From assembly GCF_012641405.1 (NCBI RefSeq), contig NZ_JABAII010000005.1, positions 1 to 64,000 of the forward strand: a stretch of 64,000 bases of DNA. Direction: 5' to 3'. A program made the position numbers and the translations under genes. Under the pieces are notes generated by a model. It did no database searches. It was not told where the DNA came from and saw only the letters and a list, made by a program, of their open reading frames with translations. Every line of letters starts with the position of its first letter. Within the stretch, counting starts at the first letter, position 1. The DNA comes from Rhizobium sp. P40RR-XXII. GTDB lineage: Bacteria; Pseudomonadota; Alphaproteobacteria; Rhizobiales; Rhizobiaceae. Below, one piece after another: positions 45,291 to 54,725 of this stretch.

Positions 45291-47711
45291 CTACTTCTGA
45301 CCAATGTTCTTACGCACTTTCTTCCCAGGACGTTTCGACGAAGGCTTGTCCTGCTTCAGGATGGCCGCGATCGCGGGATCGATTCGATCTTTGAGCACCT
45401 TTTTCGCCCATTCCTTCCTGGCTCCGGTAGAAACGTGACGAACCTGACGCAAAGCAATCAGGATACGATTCAAAAGGGGCAGCGAATTACGAGACAATGC
45501 CTCGTCGAGCCACGAGTCAGCGTCTTTCCATTGGGCCGTGAAGAATTGCTGCATTGCCGATGTCGCGGGTTCGACGATACCGTTTTCGACGCAAAGCACC
45601 GACCCGTGCCCGGCGATATCGTGAACTAGATGCCCGATCGGGTCGCGGGCCGCTCGCATCAACGGGAACGGGCAGGTTCCGATCTCAAGCAGCAAAGAGC
45701 CACCCATCGACGGCTGATCGTCGTCCCCGACCGCTGCAGGGAGATAGGCGAGCTGGGCAAGGATCATCCACCCTACCATCGGACCATAGGTCTGCGGTAG
45801 CTCACCTTCGAGATCAACCGGGTCTCCTAGGGGCTGTCTCGCCGCGTCCAGCAGCGTTATCGTACCATCGCCATTGATGCGAAGATCCTGAAGCGTGCCA
45901 TCAGGCTTTTGAAAAGCAACCACGCCCTCCTTGAAGGGTTTCGCGCGGGGTGCTCGATCATAGAGTCCGACCAGCAGGCCGCTTGAGAAGCTGCCCTGCC
46001 TCGTGGCCATATCTCGAATGGCTTGTGCTCCGATCAGGTCTCCAAGGAAGACGCCCTCGAGGCGATCTGCCAACCAGTGGCCGGCCTCTTGAGGATTCGC
46101 CGCAGCCTGCAGCTCCAGTTCCTCCGAGATGGCGTAGGCCAACTCACTCAGGAACAGGTCAGGTGCGCGTGGCGCGATCACATCTTCACCGCCAGCATGG
46201 CGATAGGTCCGCAACCATCCTTGCGCAGTGAGGCTCTCGATGACGTCACGCGCCGGCTGCTGCAGAGCATCACGCCGGACCACGAACCCATGCGAAATTT
46301 CCAAGGCGAGCTCGCTCGAGGTCCGTGCCACATCGGCGACGAAGTCGCGCGCAATAAGGCGGAAGCCGCGAGCCGCTTCCCCAATTGCCGCAAATCGCTT
46401 TCTCACTGCATCGATGAACGATATACCCAACATGGAGGACAGCACCACGCCATGGTCCGCGTGCCGCCTATCCTGGCTAACATCGGCGAGCAGGGTCCGA
46501 AGCAGCCAGGGAGCGCGGTATTCGCCGGCGAAATCCGCTCCTTTCAGAAAACCGATCCGGTGGCCCGCGAGAACCTCTTGCGCCTTTTGAAACTCTATCT
46601 GGCTCAGCACTTCGACCTGGATGGTTTGGGCGGCCTCTCCCAGCGCAGTAACATCACGGCCGTTCGAGCCGGAGAGCAAGCCGCTGGCGTCGTCGGTCGT
46701 AGCCAAAAGCCGCAACCGCGAGCCGAAACCCGACTCAGAAATTTCTTCGATGTCATTCGCAATCGGTGAACCGGGAACGACTCCGTCAATTGCAAGGACG
46801 AGCACAGGGTCGCCAACACTGCGCGAGAGGCGCCTGAGCCATTGTCGGATGTCGTCTTCCGTAACGGCCCACTCGAGCGCGGCGGACAGCATATTTGCAA
46901 TCCTCTGGAAGAGGCCTGCCCCTCCACGCCCACCGCGGACCAGGAAAACAGCGTAAGTTTTCGAGCTCGCCATGCGTTCTGCAAATTCCCGCAGAATATG
47001 GCTCTTTCCGCTAAGCGGCGCTCCAGTGATCAAAATGGTCGACTGCCCCGCATCGAGAGCTCGCTTGACGGCGACCGTCGCGACCCGGGGAATTAGGAAA
47101 TTGCTGACAAACGGTTTGGCATGCGTCGATGCGGCCCCGGTCATTTGATCGAGCACGTGACGCGTTCGCGCGCGGACCGCACCTGGCCACACGCCGGCGT
47201 CCGGCCCCATCAGGACCTCGATCGCCCAATCCAAATTGGCGGCTGCGACCTTCGCCGCGTTCTCGAAGAGCTTGGTAACGATCTCGCCTTCGGTCGACTC
47301 CGGTACCAAAGGGGCACCTGTCGAACTGTCGGAGAGACGGCAATCGCTCCCATTGGTAACGATCACCAGAGGGGGACGCGGGGTCAGCTGGTTTGCGTAG
47401 CTCTGACCCTGACGGCGATCATCGTCCGTCAGGTCCAACCCGGTGCGTTTCAATTCAACGACGGCGAGCGGTCGATCCTGATGGAACAGGATGATATCCG
47501 CGCGTCCGACGGCTTTCCAATCGCGCAGACCATCCACCTCGAGCGTTTCATGACCGACTGTCACCACGAAGCGTTCCTGAAGGCGAAAATTGCGTCGTGG
47601 AACAGACGGAAATGCCCTCCCCAGCGCCTCGGACATCATCGCTTCTAGCTCTGCTTCAGGGGGCCTGCGGTGGGAGGTTTTTGTGCTTCGATCTTTGTTT
47701 TTGATGTTCAT
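45291..47711 (-). CDS. HsdR-N-type nuclease fused to a P-loop NTPase (STAND-like)
   Basis: An 806-residue protein. The N-terminal 120 residues have the restriction-enzyme HsdR fold signature: D72 in GRADIILF, E87-x-K89 in AVVELKRTG, and a QxxxY-like QGQSY. A P-loop NTPase follows (Walker A GAPLSGKS near residue 230; Walker-B-like VLVLAIDG), then a long helical region and a basic tail (KRPGKKVRKN). Nuclease-plus-STAND layouts are typical of Avs-like immune sensors, but the C-terminal sensor repeats are short here and I cannot assign a known Avs type. It lies 88 bases after the KAP NTPase gene on the same strand, probably as its operon partner. Function is inferred. Confidence 0.7.
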   Translation of the reverse strand: MNIKNKDRSTKTSHRRPPEAELEAMMSEALGRAFPSVPRRNFRLQERFVVTVGHETLEVDGLRDWKAVGRADIILFHQDRPLAVVELKRTGLDLTDDDRRQGQSYANQLTPRPPLVIVTNGSDCRLSDSSTGAPLVPESTEGEIVTKLFENAAKVAAANLDWAIEVLMGPDAGVWPGAVRARTRHVLDQMTGAASTHAKPFVSNFLIPRVATVAVKRALDAGQSTILITGAPLSGKSHILREFAERMASSKTYAVFLVRGGRGGAGLFQRIANMLSAALEWAVTEDDIRQWLRRLSRSVGDPVLVLAIDGVVPGSPIANDIEEISESGFGSRLRLLATTDDASGLLSGSNGRDVTALGEAAQTIQVEVLSQIEFQKAQEVLAGHRIGFLKGADFAGEYRAPWLLRTLLADVSQDRRHADHGVVLSSMLGISFIDAVRKRFAAIGEAARGFRLIARDFVADVARTSSELALEISHGFVVRRDALQQPARDVIESLTAQGWLRTYRHAGGEDVIAPRAPDLFLSELAYAISEELELQAAANPQEAGHWLADRLEGVFLGDLIGAQAIRDMATRQGSFSSGLLVGLYDRAPRAKPFKEGVVAFQKPDGTLQDLRINGDGTITLLDAARQPLGDPVDLEGELPQTYGPMVGWMILAQLAYLPAAVGDDDQPSMGGSLLLEIGTCPFPLMRAARDPIGHLVHDIAGHGSVLCVENGIVEPATSAMQQFFTAQWKDADSWLDEALSRNSLPLLNRILIALRQVRHVSTGARKEWAKKVLKDRIDPAIAAILKQDKPSSKRPGKKVRKNIGQK

Positions 47712-47799
47712 TGTGAACCGTATCGTTTGGCGAAAAGAGTGATCGGATCGTCCTCAAGACTCAAACTTCAACTCACCAGGGCTGCAGCAGCCATGACCA

Positions 47800-50700
47800 C
47801 TATTTCCTGAAATTAAAGATTCGAATTTCGGCGTCGGAAAAGAAGGAGACCGTTACCTTCGATGATGAAATGATCGAGCGCGACTGCAGCCATCGCACTA
47901 ACTCCTGGTTTTCTGGTGTGTTTGGTATTGTCGGTTGTCGCCAGCCTGGCTCGATTTCCGAATATGGTTTCGGCAACTGCTGGATTACGGCTCTGACCTG
48001 CTCGTCAGACATCAGCTTTTGGCATCTATTGAACATTGCGACTTGGATCTCGACGGGCCCAAGGTTTACGACCATCGCGCAGGCAGCTTCTGCCGGCAGG
48101 TTGCTCACATTTGCGTCTGTGCGATGTATAATACGGCCGATGAGTGAAGCACGATGTGCCGAGACTCCTAGTGCGGTCAGGTCCATTTTGGCGATGACTT
48201 TGAGCTTCTGCTCATCACCAATGGCTGAATCGAGGAGTTTCTCACGGAAATCATCGTTTACCGAATATTTGTCTTCATTGGTCAGGAAGCTGTCGATATT
48301 CTTTGTCACGAATAGAACCTGTAGCGCATCCTTTCCAACGAGAAATGAAAATGCTTTTTCAGAGAAGGTGACGGCCTCCTCTTCAACGAGAACACGCAGC
48401 TTTTCTTCACCAACAGTCTCGGAGAACTGGTCGAATTTTCTTGGAAGTCTTCGGATATAGGCTCGATAGGAGTCGATGTCGAAATCATCGTTATTGAACA
48501 GGAAGAGACGAACGGGACGAGCTTCATTCTCTCCACCGACAGGTACCTGCGACAATATCGACCTGACTTCGGTCCTCTCCAGGTAGGCAGTGAGTATTTG
48601 AGCATCGAATTCTTCGCTTGATAGAAAAGTTAAGCAGTTTTCCCAAGATGGTTCGATTCTTGATAAACGGAATACGGCAGATCGAAGTCGGCTCGGGACC
48701 CGCTCCAGCGTCGGTAGCTTCGCTCGCTGCTGCTCAAGGAACTGCTCCAAAAACTCCGATCCTATTTCTTCGTGGTTAAGTACATCCAGGATCACCAAAA
48801 CATCCTCCTCCGAGTTGCCAGGCCGAAGAAGTATGCCTTTGAGGTAGCGGTCAAAATCACTATGGACCTTGTCGGTCAACGGCGCGTATCCCTCCCGCAA
48901 GACGGTTGAGTAGTGCTTGATCTCCAAGTCCGCCGTACTGCCGGATCCCAATACGTTGCGAAATATGAAACCGACGTTCTCCGCAGTGATCGTGTAAAGG
49001 CCGTGATCGCTCAACACTCGGACGGCCGCTGGATAGGGTCCAACGCTGCCAAGATCTTCGGTCTGAAACTGAAAGACGGCCAATCGACTCGGTTCGAAAT
49101 CGACTTGGAGAGCGAGAACCGAAGCAAGGTTCGAAGCCAAATAGTCAGAGATTTCGGTAGTTTTACGAGGCAGAGTTTCGAGCACTTTCGCAGGCAGATG
49201 CGCGATCAAGCGTGCAACATGAACCGCGTTCTGTGGACCCGCAACTGCGGCGGCTACAAATCCTGGCCATCGATTTACGAGAGTTGTCAGGAACTCGCTG
49301 TTACGCTGGCCGGTTTGATAGTATGCCGAAAAGAAGGGTGCACATTCATCAAAGTTCGATGAGACATAGTCGATAAGCTTCACGATTTGGCTATTGTATT
49401 GGCCAGAATTACCAAGCAAGCAGTCAACCAACGTGACGTTCAACACGAATTTCTGGCGAAAATCATCGTCACGCATGGCCGCGATGACTTCCGTCGGGTT
49501 ATCGACCTGAAATTCAGGATCCGGAGCCTTGAAGCTCCGGATCTGGATGAGAAACTTATTGTCTGAGGGCGAAAGCCGGCCACGATGGAACAAAGAAGTA
49601 TATTGATAGTACGTATCATCAAGGAATCCTTCGAGCACCAGAAACCTTACAAGCTCGCTATTTTCACCGAAAGCGTCGAATAAATCTTCGATGTCTCCCG
49701 AATTTGCGCGAACCAGCTCGTTGAATTTTGCCGTGCGTAAAGCAGCGATTTTCAGTCTAAGTTCTCTAACGCTTCTGGCTGCAGTGGCTCTGAATTCGGC
49801 AGACTTGCGCTCGATCAGCGCCTTTCGATCTCTGTATGTGAGAACTTCACTTACCGAACTCTGAAATCCTTTGATGTTAACGTTCTGGCGATTATTGTAG
49901 TATGCTTGCAGCGCCGTAATATGATCCTGCTCGATGACCTCTTCGAAATCTGGATGCATCGTCAGGCCGGAGAATGGGACATTTTCACCATTCGGTCTCA
50001 CAATGGACGTGAAGCCTTGCGGAAGTTTCGCAATTAAAGCCATAGCGTAAATCTTGCGAAGTTCTTCCAGATCGCTCGGTACAAGCCTTTCAGCGTCGCT
50101 GATTTGATTTTCTAATTGAGAAATTTGTGCTTTGTAATGAGCCTCAGCACTTATCACGTATGAATCGTGGCGGCTGAGGATCTCAGCTAGTTTTCCCTTT
50201 TCGCGATGTAACTCTTCGAAATCGCTCGGCAGTACATTCTTATAAATCAGGATGGCAAGTAGTTTGTTTGCGTCGAGAATGTTCTCGCCGTCAGTTTCCA
50301 AATTTGCAACATAGACGGTGTATTCATTGAAAATATTATGGATCAATCTCAGGTCGCTAAGATAGCGAGACACCTCACGAAGAAACTGCCTGTCTAGCCG
50401 TTCATCCAAGGACAGTCGCTGCCCCTGTTCGATCACCTTGTCGATGGAGTTTGAGCTATTGATGATCGGAATAACGGGAACAATAAATTCGAAAAACTTG
50501 GTTCTATCCGTGTTTACAAACATATTATCGCGAAGGGCGTAGAGGAAGCGGATCGGTCGTTTAACTCCAGCGTTAGCGTTTACCAGGCTGTTGATTTCCC
50601 GAAGCGTCACAAAAATTTCAGGGTTATTGAACCTATCCAGATCCTCTATAATGACCAGATCGTACTTGGTGGCTTGGAAGAAATATATAATCTCGTCCAA

Positions 50701-51429
50701 GTGCCTATTGAGGATCGATTCTTCTTTTGCTGTCTCCGGCGTTATTTCAATGTCTTTAAGCGAAATGCTTTTTAGGGAGAGGCCGAGACTTTTTATATAT
50801 ATCTGGTGGAAGGCAAGCCAGACGAAGAGAAACCCAACCGAAAATGTTGCGAAATTAAGCCAGTTTGCAAAGGCGACGGGCTTGAAAAACTCACCGCTCA
50901 GGACGGCATCTCGGTTGCTAAAGAGGTGCCAGCAAGAAAACAGCCCAGCCATGATGAACAGCGAGGTGAACTTTGACCACCACCTGGGGGTCTGGATGCG
51001 TTTGAAGCGCGAAAGCGGTAAACTGTTGGAATCCGCGCCGTAGAGCATCTGCTGGAGGATGCTTCGTTCGATCTCCTGCTTGCTGACATTGCCTTTTTTG
51101 GGCGACGCTGCCTGGGTTTCGTTGGTTGTAACGGACCCATCGGCCTCTGGTAAAAAAGCGGCAAGCGAAATTTGAAGGACTGGTCTGTTATACCTCCGAC
51201 GGAAAGTTTTGATGATGCTGCTTTTTCCAGATCCGTAGGGGCCAGTCAGCGCAATGTTGGAGACATTCGGATTGTTCGTCGCGACCATCAACGCATCCGC
51301 GTAGATGCCGTGCTCGTCAGCCTCATCAGTTGGAGCAAGATCCACATATTTAGATGGCGTATCTTTTGCTTTTTGTGCAAACACCGACGCGCACCATCTA
51401 AATAACGATGTGATCTTCACTCGATGCAT
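47800..51429 (-). CDS. YobI/KAP-type P-loop NTPase with two membrane segments
   Basis: A protein of about 1209 residues. Near the N-terminus is the YobI-like motif YVDLAPTDEADEHGIY and then Walker A GPYGSGKSS (about residue 62). Two hydrophobic helices (about residues 150-168 and 185-205) interrupt the NTPase core, as in KAP-family proteins, and Walker B follows as VIIEDLDRF near 258. The C-terminal 800 residues are helical repeats of unknown role. KAP NTPases are membrane-anchored and appear in phage-defence contexts. I chose ATG 51429; the frame extends to 51582 but would overlap the DUF1612 gene. GC content is visibly lower than in surrounding genes, suggesting transfer. Confidence 0.8.
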   Translation of the reverse strand: MHRVKITSLFRWCASVFAQKAKDTPSKYVDLAPTDEADEHGIYADALMVATNNPNVSNIALTGPYGSGKSSIIKTFRRRYNRPVLQISLAAFLPEADGSVTTNETQAASPKKGNVSKQEIERSILQQMLYGADSNSLPLSRFKRIQTPRWWSKFTSLFIMAGLFSCWHLFSNRDAVLSGEFFKPVAFANWLNFATFSVGFLFVWLAFHQIYIKSLGLSLKSISLKDIEITPETAKEESILNRHLDEIIYFFQATKYDLVIIEDLDRFNNPEIFVTLREINSLVNANAGVKRPIRFLYALRDNMFVNTDRTKFFEFIVPVIPIINSSNSIDKVIEQGQRLSLDERLDRQFLREVSRYLSDLRLIHNIFNEYTVYVANLETDGENILDANKLLAILIYKNVLPSDFEELHREKGKLAEILSRHDSYVISAEAHYKAQISQLENQISDAERLVPSDLEELRKIYAMALIAKLPQGFTSIVRPNGENVPFSGLTMHPDFEEVIEQDHITALQAYYNNRQNVNIKGFQSSVSEVLTYRDRKALIERKSAEFRATAARSVRELRLKIAALRTAKFNELVRANSGDIEDLFDAFGENSELVRFLVLEGFLDDTYYQYTSLFHRGRLSPSDNKFLIQIRSFKAPDPEFQVDNPTEVIAAMRDDDFRQKFVLNVTLVDCLLGNSGQYNSQIVKLIDYVSSNFDECAPFFSAYYQTGQRNSEFLTTLVNRWPGFVAAAVAGPQNAVHVARLIAHLPAKVLETLPRKTTEISDYLASNLASVLALQVDFEPSRLAVFQFQTEDLGSVGPYPAAVRVLSDHGLYTITAENVGFIFRNVLGSGSTADLEIKHYSTVLREGYAPLTDKVHSDFDRYLKGILLRPGNSEEDVLVILDVLNHEEIGSEFLEQFLEQQRAKLPTLERVPSRLRSAVFRLSRIEPSWENCLTFLSSEEFDAQILTAYLERTEVRSILSQVPVGGENEARPVRLFLFNNDDFDIDSYRAYIRRLPRKFDQFSETVGEEKLRVLVEEEAVTFSEKAFSFLVGKDALQVLFVTKNIDSFLTNEDKYSVNDDFREKLLDSAIGDEQKLKVIAKMDLTALGVSAHRASLIGRIIHRTDANVSNLPAEAACAMVVNLGPVEIQVAMFNRCQKLMSDEQVRAVIQQLPKPYSEIEPGWRQPTIPNTPENQELVRWLQSRSIISSSKVTVSFFSDAEIRIFNFRK

Positions 51430-51566
51430 CCATTGTAAGAAAGCCGCTTTTCTTGTTTTGTAGCTGGTGGGCGATGCACCGCAAAGGCGAAAGTTTAGGT
51501 TGTACACAGCCCCTGATCTTTGGAAATTGCTCTGACTGCGTATTCGAGGCTCAGACGACCAAATGA

Positions 51567-52697
51567 CTACAAGACTCCCCATGCCCGAAACCTCCCCCTC
51601 CCCGTCATCTCTCTGAGGCCGAGTTCCAAAACGATCCGTCGCGCCGCCTGCGGCGTGACGTCGAGCGTCTTCGCCACCATCCCGGCCGACACAAGCGGCC
51701 GCGCCATCACCAGCTCTGCCAATTCTGGCAATTTGGAAGACGTCCTCCGCCCCTCCAGCTTCCGGTCCATCATCGTTTTCGCCAACGCCAGCCGGTCATG
51801 CTCTTTCATGCCGATCTCGGCCGCCGCCAAAAATCCGTGGGCGATGGCGAGCAGCCGGGTCTCCCCATCACGATGCCGACGGCGATCGACGGGAATGGTT
51901 TTGAGGCCGAGGTTGATGGCGGCAAGATGCGCGCCGGTGGTAACGCCGGCCTGACGCAATATCGACGCGGCCAGCAGCCGGCCGAGCCAGGGCGCGTGCT
52001 GAAGGACGGAAAGTTCGTTCCAGGCATCGAGGGCGATGATAGACTGTAGCACCGCTGGCAAATATTGCGCCTGCCGCAACACCCCACGCCACTCCTCCAG
52101 CCGCTCGTCCTCGTCCCAATCCAGATCATAGATCATCGGATCTTTTTCGGCCCCGCCGCCGCGGTCGGGCCGTGTGGCGTTCGCGATCGCCGCTTCCGAT
52201 CGAGCGAGCACGGCATCGATGTCAGCATAGTCGACGCCGGGAAGATCTTCGCCACTGTCAGCGTTTTCCCCCTCCCCTACCAGATCGATCGCGACGGCGC
52301 GCCTGGTGGCGCCGCCCGCCTCTGCTTCGTCGGCGCCGATCGACGCCACTGGCTCCGTCTGCCGCAGCGTTCGAATGCCGTCGGCGGAAAGCGCCCAGTC
52401 AGATGGTTGGCCGGCAATGCGCCGGCGAGTTCGCAGCACATCGCGGGCGATGGTGAGTTCGTGGGTGGGTGTGCGAATATCGCGGGTGGCGTCGTGAAGG
52501 ACGAGGTCTTCGAGATGAACAAGTTCGCCGTCGATCCACAGCGAGGCGCAAGCGTCGGCGAAATGAATGCGCTCAATCCAGCCCGCGCCGACCGGCGAGC
52601 GGGCGATCCGCTCGTCGAGACGGGTGAGCGCGGTGCACGCGTCGAAAGCTGGCCGCATCAGGGCACTCATGCTGATTTTTTCGAGATCGTAAGCCAT
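51567..52697 (-). CDS. DUF1612/HTH protein of rhizobial plasmids (RHE_PE00001 family)
   Basis: A 376-residue protein of a family restricted mainly to rhizobia and their plasmids. The N-terminal half is Fic-N-like ([20 protein letters not shown]), an acidic linker follows, and the C-terminus carries a winged HTH ([22 protein letters not shown]). It probably binds DNA, perhaps for plasmid or integrase regulation; its role is not known. It diverges from vapBC-int. Its last 50 bases are echoed at 45122-45173, so DNA seems to have been inserted immediately downstream of such genes more than once. Confidence 0.85.
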   Translation of the reverse strand: MAYDLEKISMSALMRPAFDACTALTRLDERIARSPVGAGWIERIHFADACASLWIDGELVHLEDLVLHDATRDIRTPTHELTIARDVLRTRRRIAGQPSDWALSADGIRTLRQTEPVASIGADEAEAGGATRRAVAIDLVGEGENADSGEDLPGVDYADIDAVLARSEAAIANATRPDRGGGAEKDPMIYDLDWDEDERLEEWRGVLRQAQYLPAVLQSIIALDAWNELSVLQHAPWLGRLLAASILRQAGVTTGAHLAAINLGLKTIPVDRRRHRDGETRLLAIAHGFLAAAEIGMKEHDRLALAKTMMDRKLEGRRTSSKLPELAELVMARPLVSAGMVAKTLDVTPQAARRIVLELGLREMTGRGRFRAWGVL

Positions 52698-52708
52698 TGA
52701 TTTTATGG

Positions 52709-52727
52709 TAAACGATTTGCTAAACGA
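52709..52727. promoter_or_regulatory. Direct repeat TAAACGA x2 before the DUF1612 gene
   Basis: TAAACGA at 52709-52715 and 52721-52727, 12 bases start to start, 12 bases upstream of the DUF1612 ATG. About one helical turn apart, the repeats could bind a regulator on one DNA face, perhaps the DUF1612 HTH itself. Evidence is positional only. Confidence 0.35.
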
Positions 52728-52785
52728 ACTCTATATTCAAATTACTATTCCTCACATGGTATGACTGCGAGTTGATGCTTTAACC

Positions 52786-52808
52786 ATCGATAAGTACCGA
52801 GTATCGAT
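52786..52808. promoter_or_regulatory. Inverted repeat, candidate VapB operator
   Basis: ATCGATA (52786-52792), 9-base spacer, TATCGAT (52802-52808), about 90 bases upstream of vapB. Toxin-antitoxin operons are usually autorepressed through such palindromes. Confidence 0.45.
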
Positions 52809-52894
52809 AGTGAGCCATCTGACCGTCGAACCTTGCTATCCTCGCCACAAAGCCCTATCTTAGCGTCATGTCATCCGTGCCAGGAGCGCTCAAA

Positions 52895-53152
52895 ATGTCC
52901 GAACCGCAGCTTTCCATCCGCAGCAGCAAGGCACGCGATCTTGCGCACGCACTGGCTAGACGCACGGGCCAACCGATTAACAAGCTCGTCGAGATCGCGC
53001 TCGAGCACTACGATCAAGAACTGCGGCAAAAGCCGGCACAGACGCCAGCCGATACGCTTTGGGAGTTAATGGCGGAGGGCCGACGGTCCGTGCCATCCGG
53101 CACCACCTCCGCCCACGATGATCTCTACGACGAAAACGGTTTGCCGAAATGA
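52895..53152 (+). CDS. vapB: VapB-type antitoxin (Rv0623-like)
   Basis: An 85-residue antitoxin starting MSEPQLSIRSSKARDLAHALAR-like sequence (strand then helix), in the pattern of the Rv0623/PSK family that pairs with PIN toxins. The C-terminal tail (SAHDDLYDENGLPK) is the acidic toxin-binding part. I chose ATG 52895, which has AGGAG at 52882-52886, over ATG 52868. It overlaps vapC by ATGA. The protein neutralises VapC and represses the operon. Confidence 0.87.
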   Translation: MSEPQLSIRSSKARDLAHALARRTGQPINKLVEIALEHYDQELRQKPAQTPADTLWELMAEGRRSVPSGTTSAHDDLYDENGLPK

Positions 53153-53553
53153 TCGCCGTCGATACGTCGGTGATTGTGGCCACGTCACTGGGAGAGCCAG
53201 AAGCTGAACGATTTCATGCGCTCGTCACCCGTGGGGAAGTCGTCATTGGCTGGCCGACCTTGCTTGAGGCACGAATGGTGCTCAGCGGCAAGAGCTTTCC
53301 CAACGCTGCAACCATCATTTCACAGCTCGTGGCGTTGCCAAATGTGACCGCGGTGGCCTTTGGCGAGCGGCATTATTATGCTGCCGAGAAGGCCTTCGAC
53401 CTGTTTGGTAAAGGTCGCCATCCAGCCGGCCTTAATATGGGCGACTGCTATTCGTACGCCGTTGCCGCGATTGCCAAGGCGCCCTTGCTATTCAAGGGGA
53501 ATAATTTCGGGCGGACGGACGTGAGATGTCATCCCGCGTCGGTTACCCAATGA
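53149..53553 (+). CDS. vapC: VapC-type PIN-domain toxin
   Basis: A 134-residue PIN-domain ribonuclease. Acidic active-site residues are visible: D5 in AVDTSVIVA, E41 in LLEARMV, and D99 in NMGDCYSYA. VapC toxins cut tRNA or rRNA when the labile antitoxin disappears. Expression is coupled to vapB by a 4-base overlap, and the vapC stop overlaps the recombinase start in the same way. As part of a mobile region it should stabilise the element against loss. Confidence 0.92.
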   Translation: MIAVDTSVIVATSLGEPEAERFHALVTRGEVVIGWPTLLEARMVLSGKSFPNAATIISQLVALPNVTAVAFGERHYYAAEKAFDLFGKGRHPAGLNMGDCYSYAVAAIAKAPLLFKGNNFGRTDVRCHPASVTQ

Positions 53554-54725
53554 CAAGCAAGGCTATCGTCGGCGCCTCGCCCGCCGATCCGGTCCAAAGC
53601 CGCGCCGAAGAACTGGACGCGCTCGACGCCATCCTGCCATTCGCCCACCGCGATCAGCTGGCAACGCTGCTGACGGACGACGATGTCGCCACCCTCAAAC
53701 ATCTGGCCAAGGAGGGCATGGGCGCCAATACGTTGCGCGCATTTGCCTCCGATCTCGGCTACCTCGAAGCCTGGTGCGAGCTGTCGACCGGCGCTCCCCT
53801 GCCCTGGCCGGCGCCAGAAAGCCTGCTCCTGAAATTTGTCGCTCATCATCTCTGGGATCCGGTCGAACGCGCCGAGGATTCTTCTCACGGCATGCCTGAT
53901 GACGTCGAGATTGGATTGCGCGCCAAAGGCCTGCTGCGTGTCGAGGGCCCGCATGCCCCCGATACTGTCCGCCGGCGGCTGACCTCTTGGTCGATCCTCA
54001 CCCGCTGGCGCGGATTGACGGGATCTTTTGCTGCTCCGTCTCTAAAGAGTGCATTGCGGCTCGCAGTCCGCGCCGCGGCGCGGCAACGCCGCCGCAAGAG
54101 CAAACGAGCGGTCACCGCTGACGTTCTGACAAAGCTGCTGGCCACCTGTAACGGCGAGCGCCTGGTCGATCTCCGCGATCGCGCTTTGCTGTTGACCGCC
54201 TTTGCCTCCGGCGGCCGGCGGCGTTCGGAAGTCGCCGACCTGCGGGTCGAGGATCTCATCGACGAAGAGCCGGTGCATGCAGATCCGAAAGACCCCGCCT
54301 CCCCTCTCCTCCCGTGTCTCACCGTCAATCTCGGCCGCACGAAGACAACGACGGCCGAAGACCAAGCACATGTCGTTTTGATCGGCCGGCCGGTTGAAGC
54401 ACTGAAGCGTTGGCTTGTGGAGGCCAAGAGCGAGAGCGGGCCGCTCTTCCGGCGGATCGACCAGTGGGGCAATATCGACAGGCGGGCGCTGACGCCGCAG
54501 TCGGTCAATCTGATCCTGAAAAGCCGGTGCAAGCTGGCTGGCTTGGATGCAGAGATGTTTTCGGCGCATGGGCTGCGATCGGGCTATCTGACCGAGGCGG
54601 CGAACCGCGGAGTCCCGCTGCAGGAGGCCATGCAGCAGTCGCTGCATAAGTCAGTGCCGCAGGCTGCGAGTTACTACAACAATGCCGAGCGGAAAAACGG
54701 GCGAGCGGCAAGACTGGTGAGCTAG
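53550..54725 (+). CDS. Tyrosine-type site-specific recombinase/integrase
   Basis: A 391-residue recombinase of the phage-integrase family. The N-terminal SAM-like arm-binding part (ANTLRAFASDLGYLEAWC) precedes a catalytic domain with Arg in ASGGRRRSEVADL, the HGLRSGYLTEA box, and a tyrosine in QAASYYNNAERK. ATG 53550 gives a 4-base overlap with vapC and is preferred; ATG 53526 lies inside vapC. Related enzymes sit beside DUF1612 genes on rhizobial plasmids. It may mediate integration or rearrangement of modules here, perhaps at the DUF1612 end. That is inference. Confidence 0.9.
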   Translation: MTSKAIVGASPADPVQSRAEELDALDAILPFAHRDQLATLLTDDDVATLKHLAKEGMGANTLRAFASDLGYLEAWCELSTGAPLPWPAPESLLLKFVAHHLWDPVERAEDSSHGMPDDVEIGLRAKGLLRVEGPHAPDTVRRRLTSWSILTRWRGLTGSFAAPSLKSALRLAVRAAARQRRRKSKRAVTADVLTKLLATCNGERLVDLRDRALLLTAFASGGRRRSEVADLRVEDLIDEEPVHADPKDPASPLLPCLTVNLGRTKTTTAEDQAHVVLIGRPVEALKRWLVEAKSESGPLFRRIDQWGNIDRRALTPQSVNLILKSRCKLAGLDAEMFSAHGLRSGYLTEAANRGVPLQEAMQQSLHKSVPQAASYYNNAERKNGRAARLVS

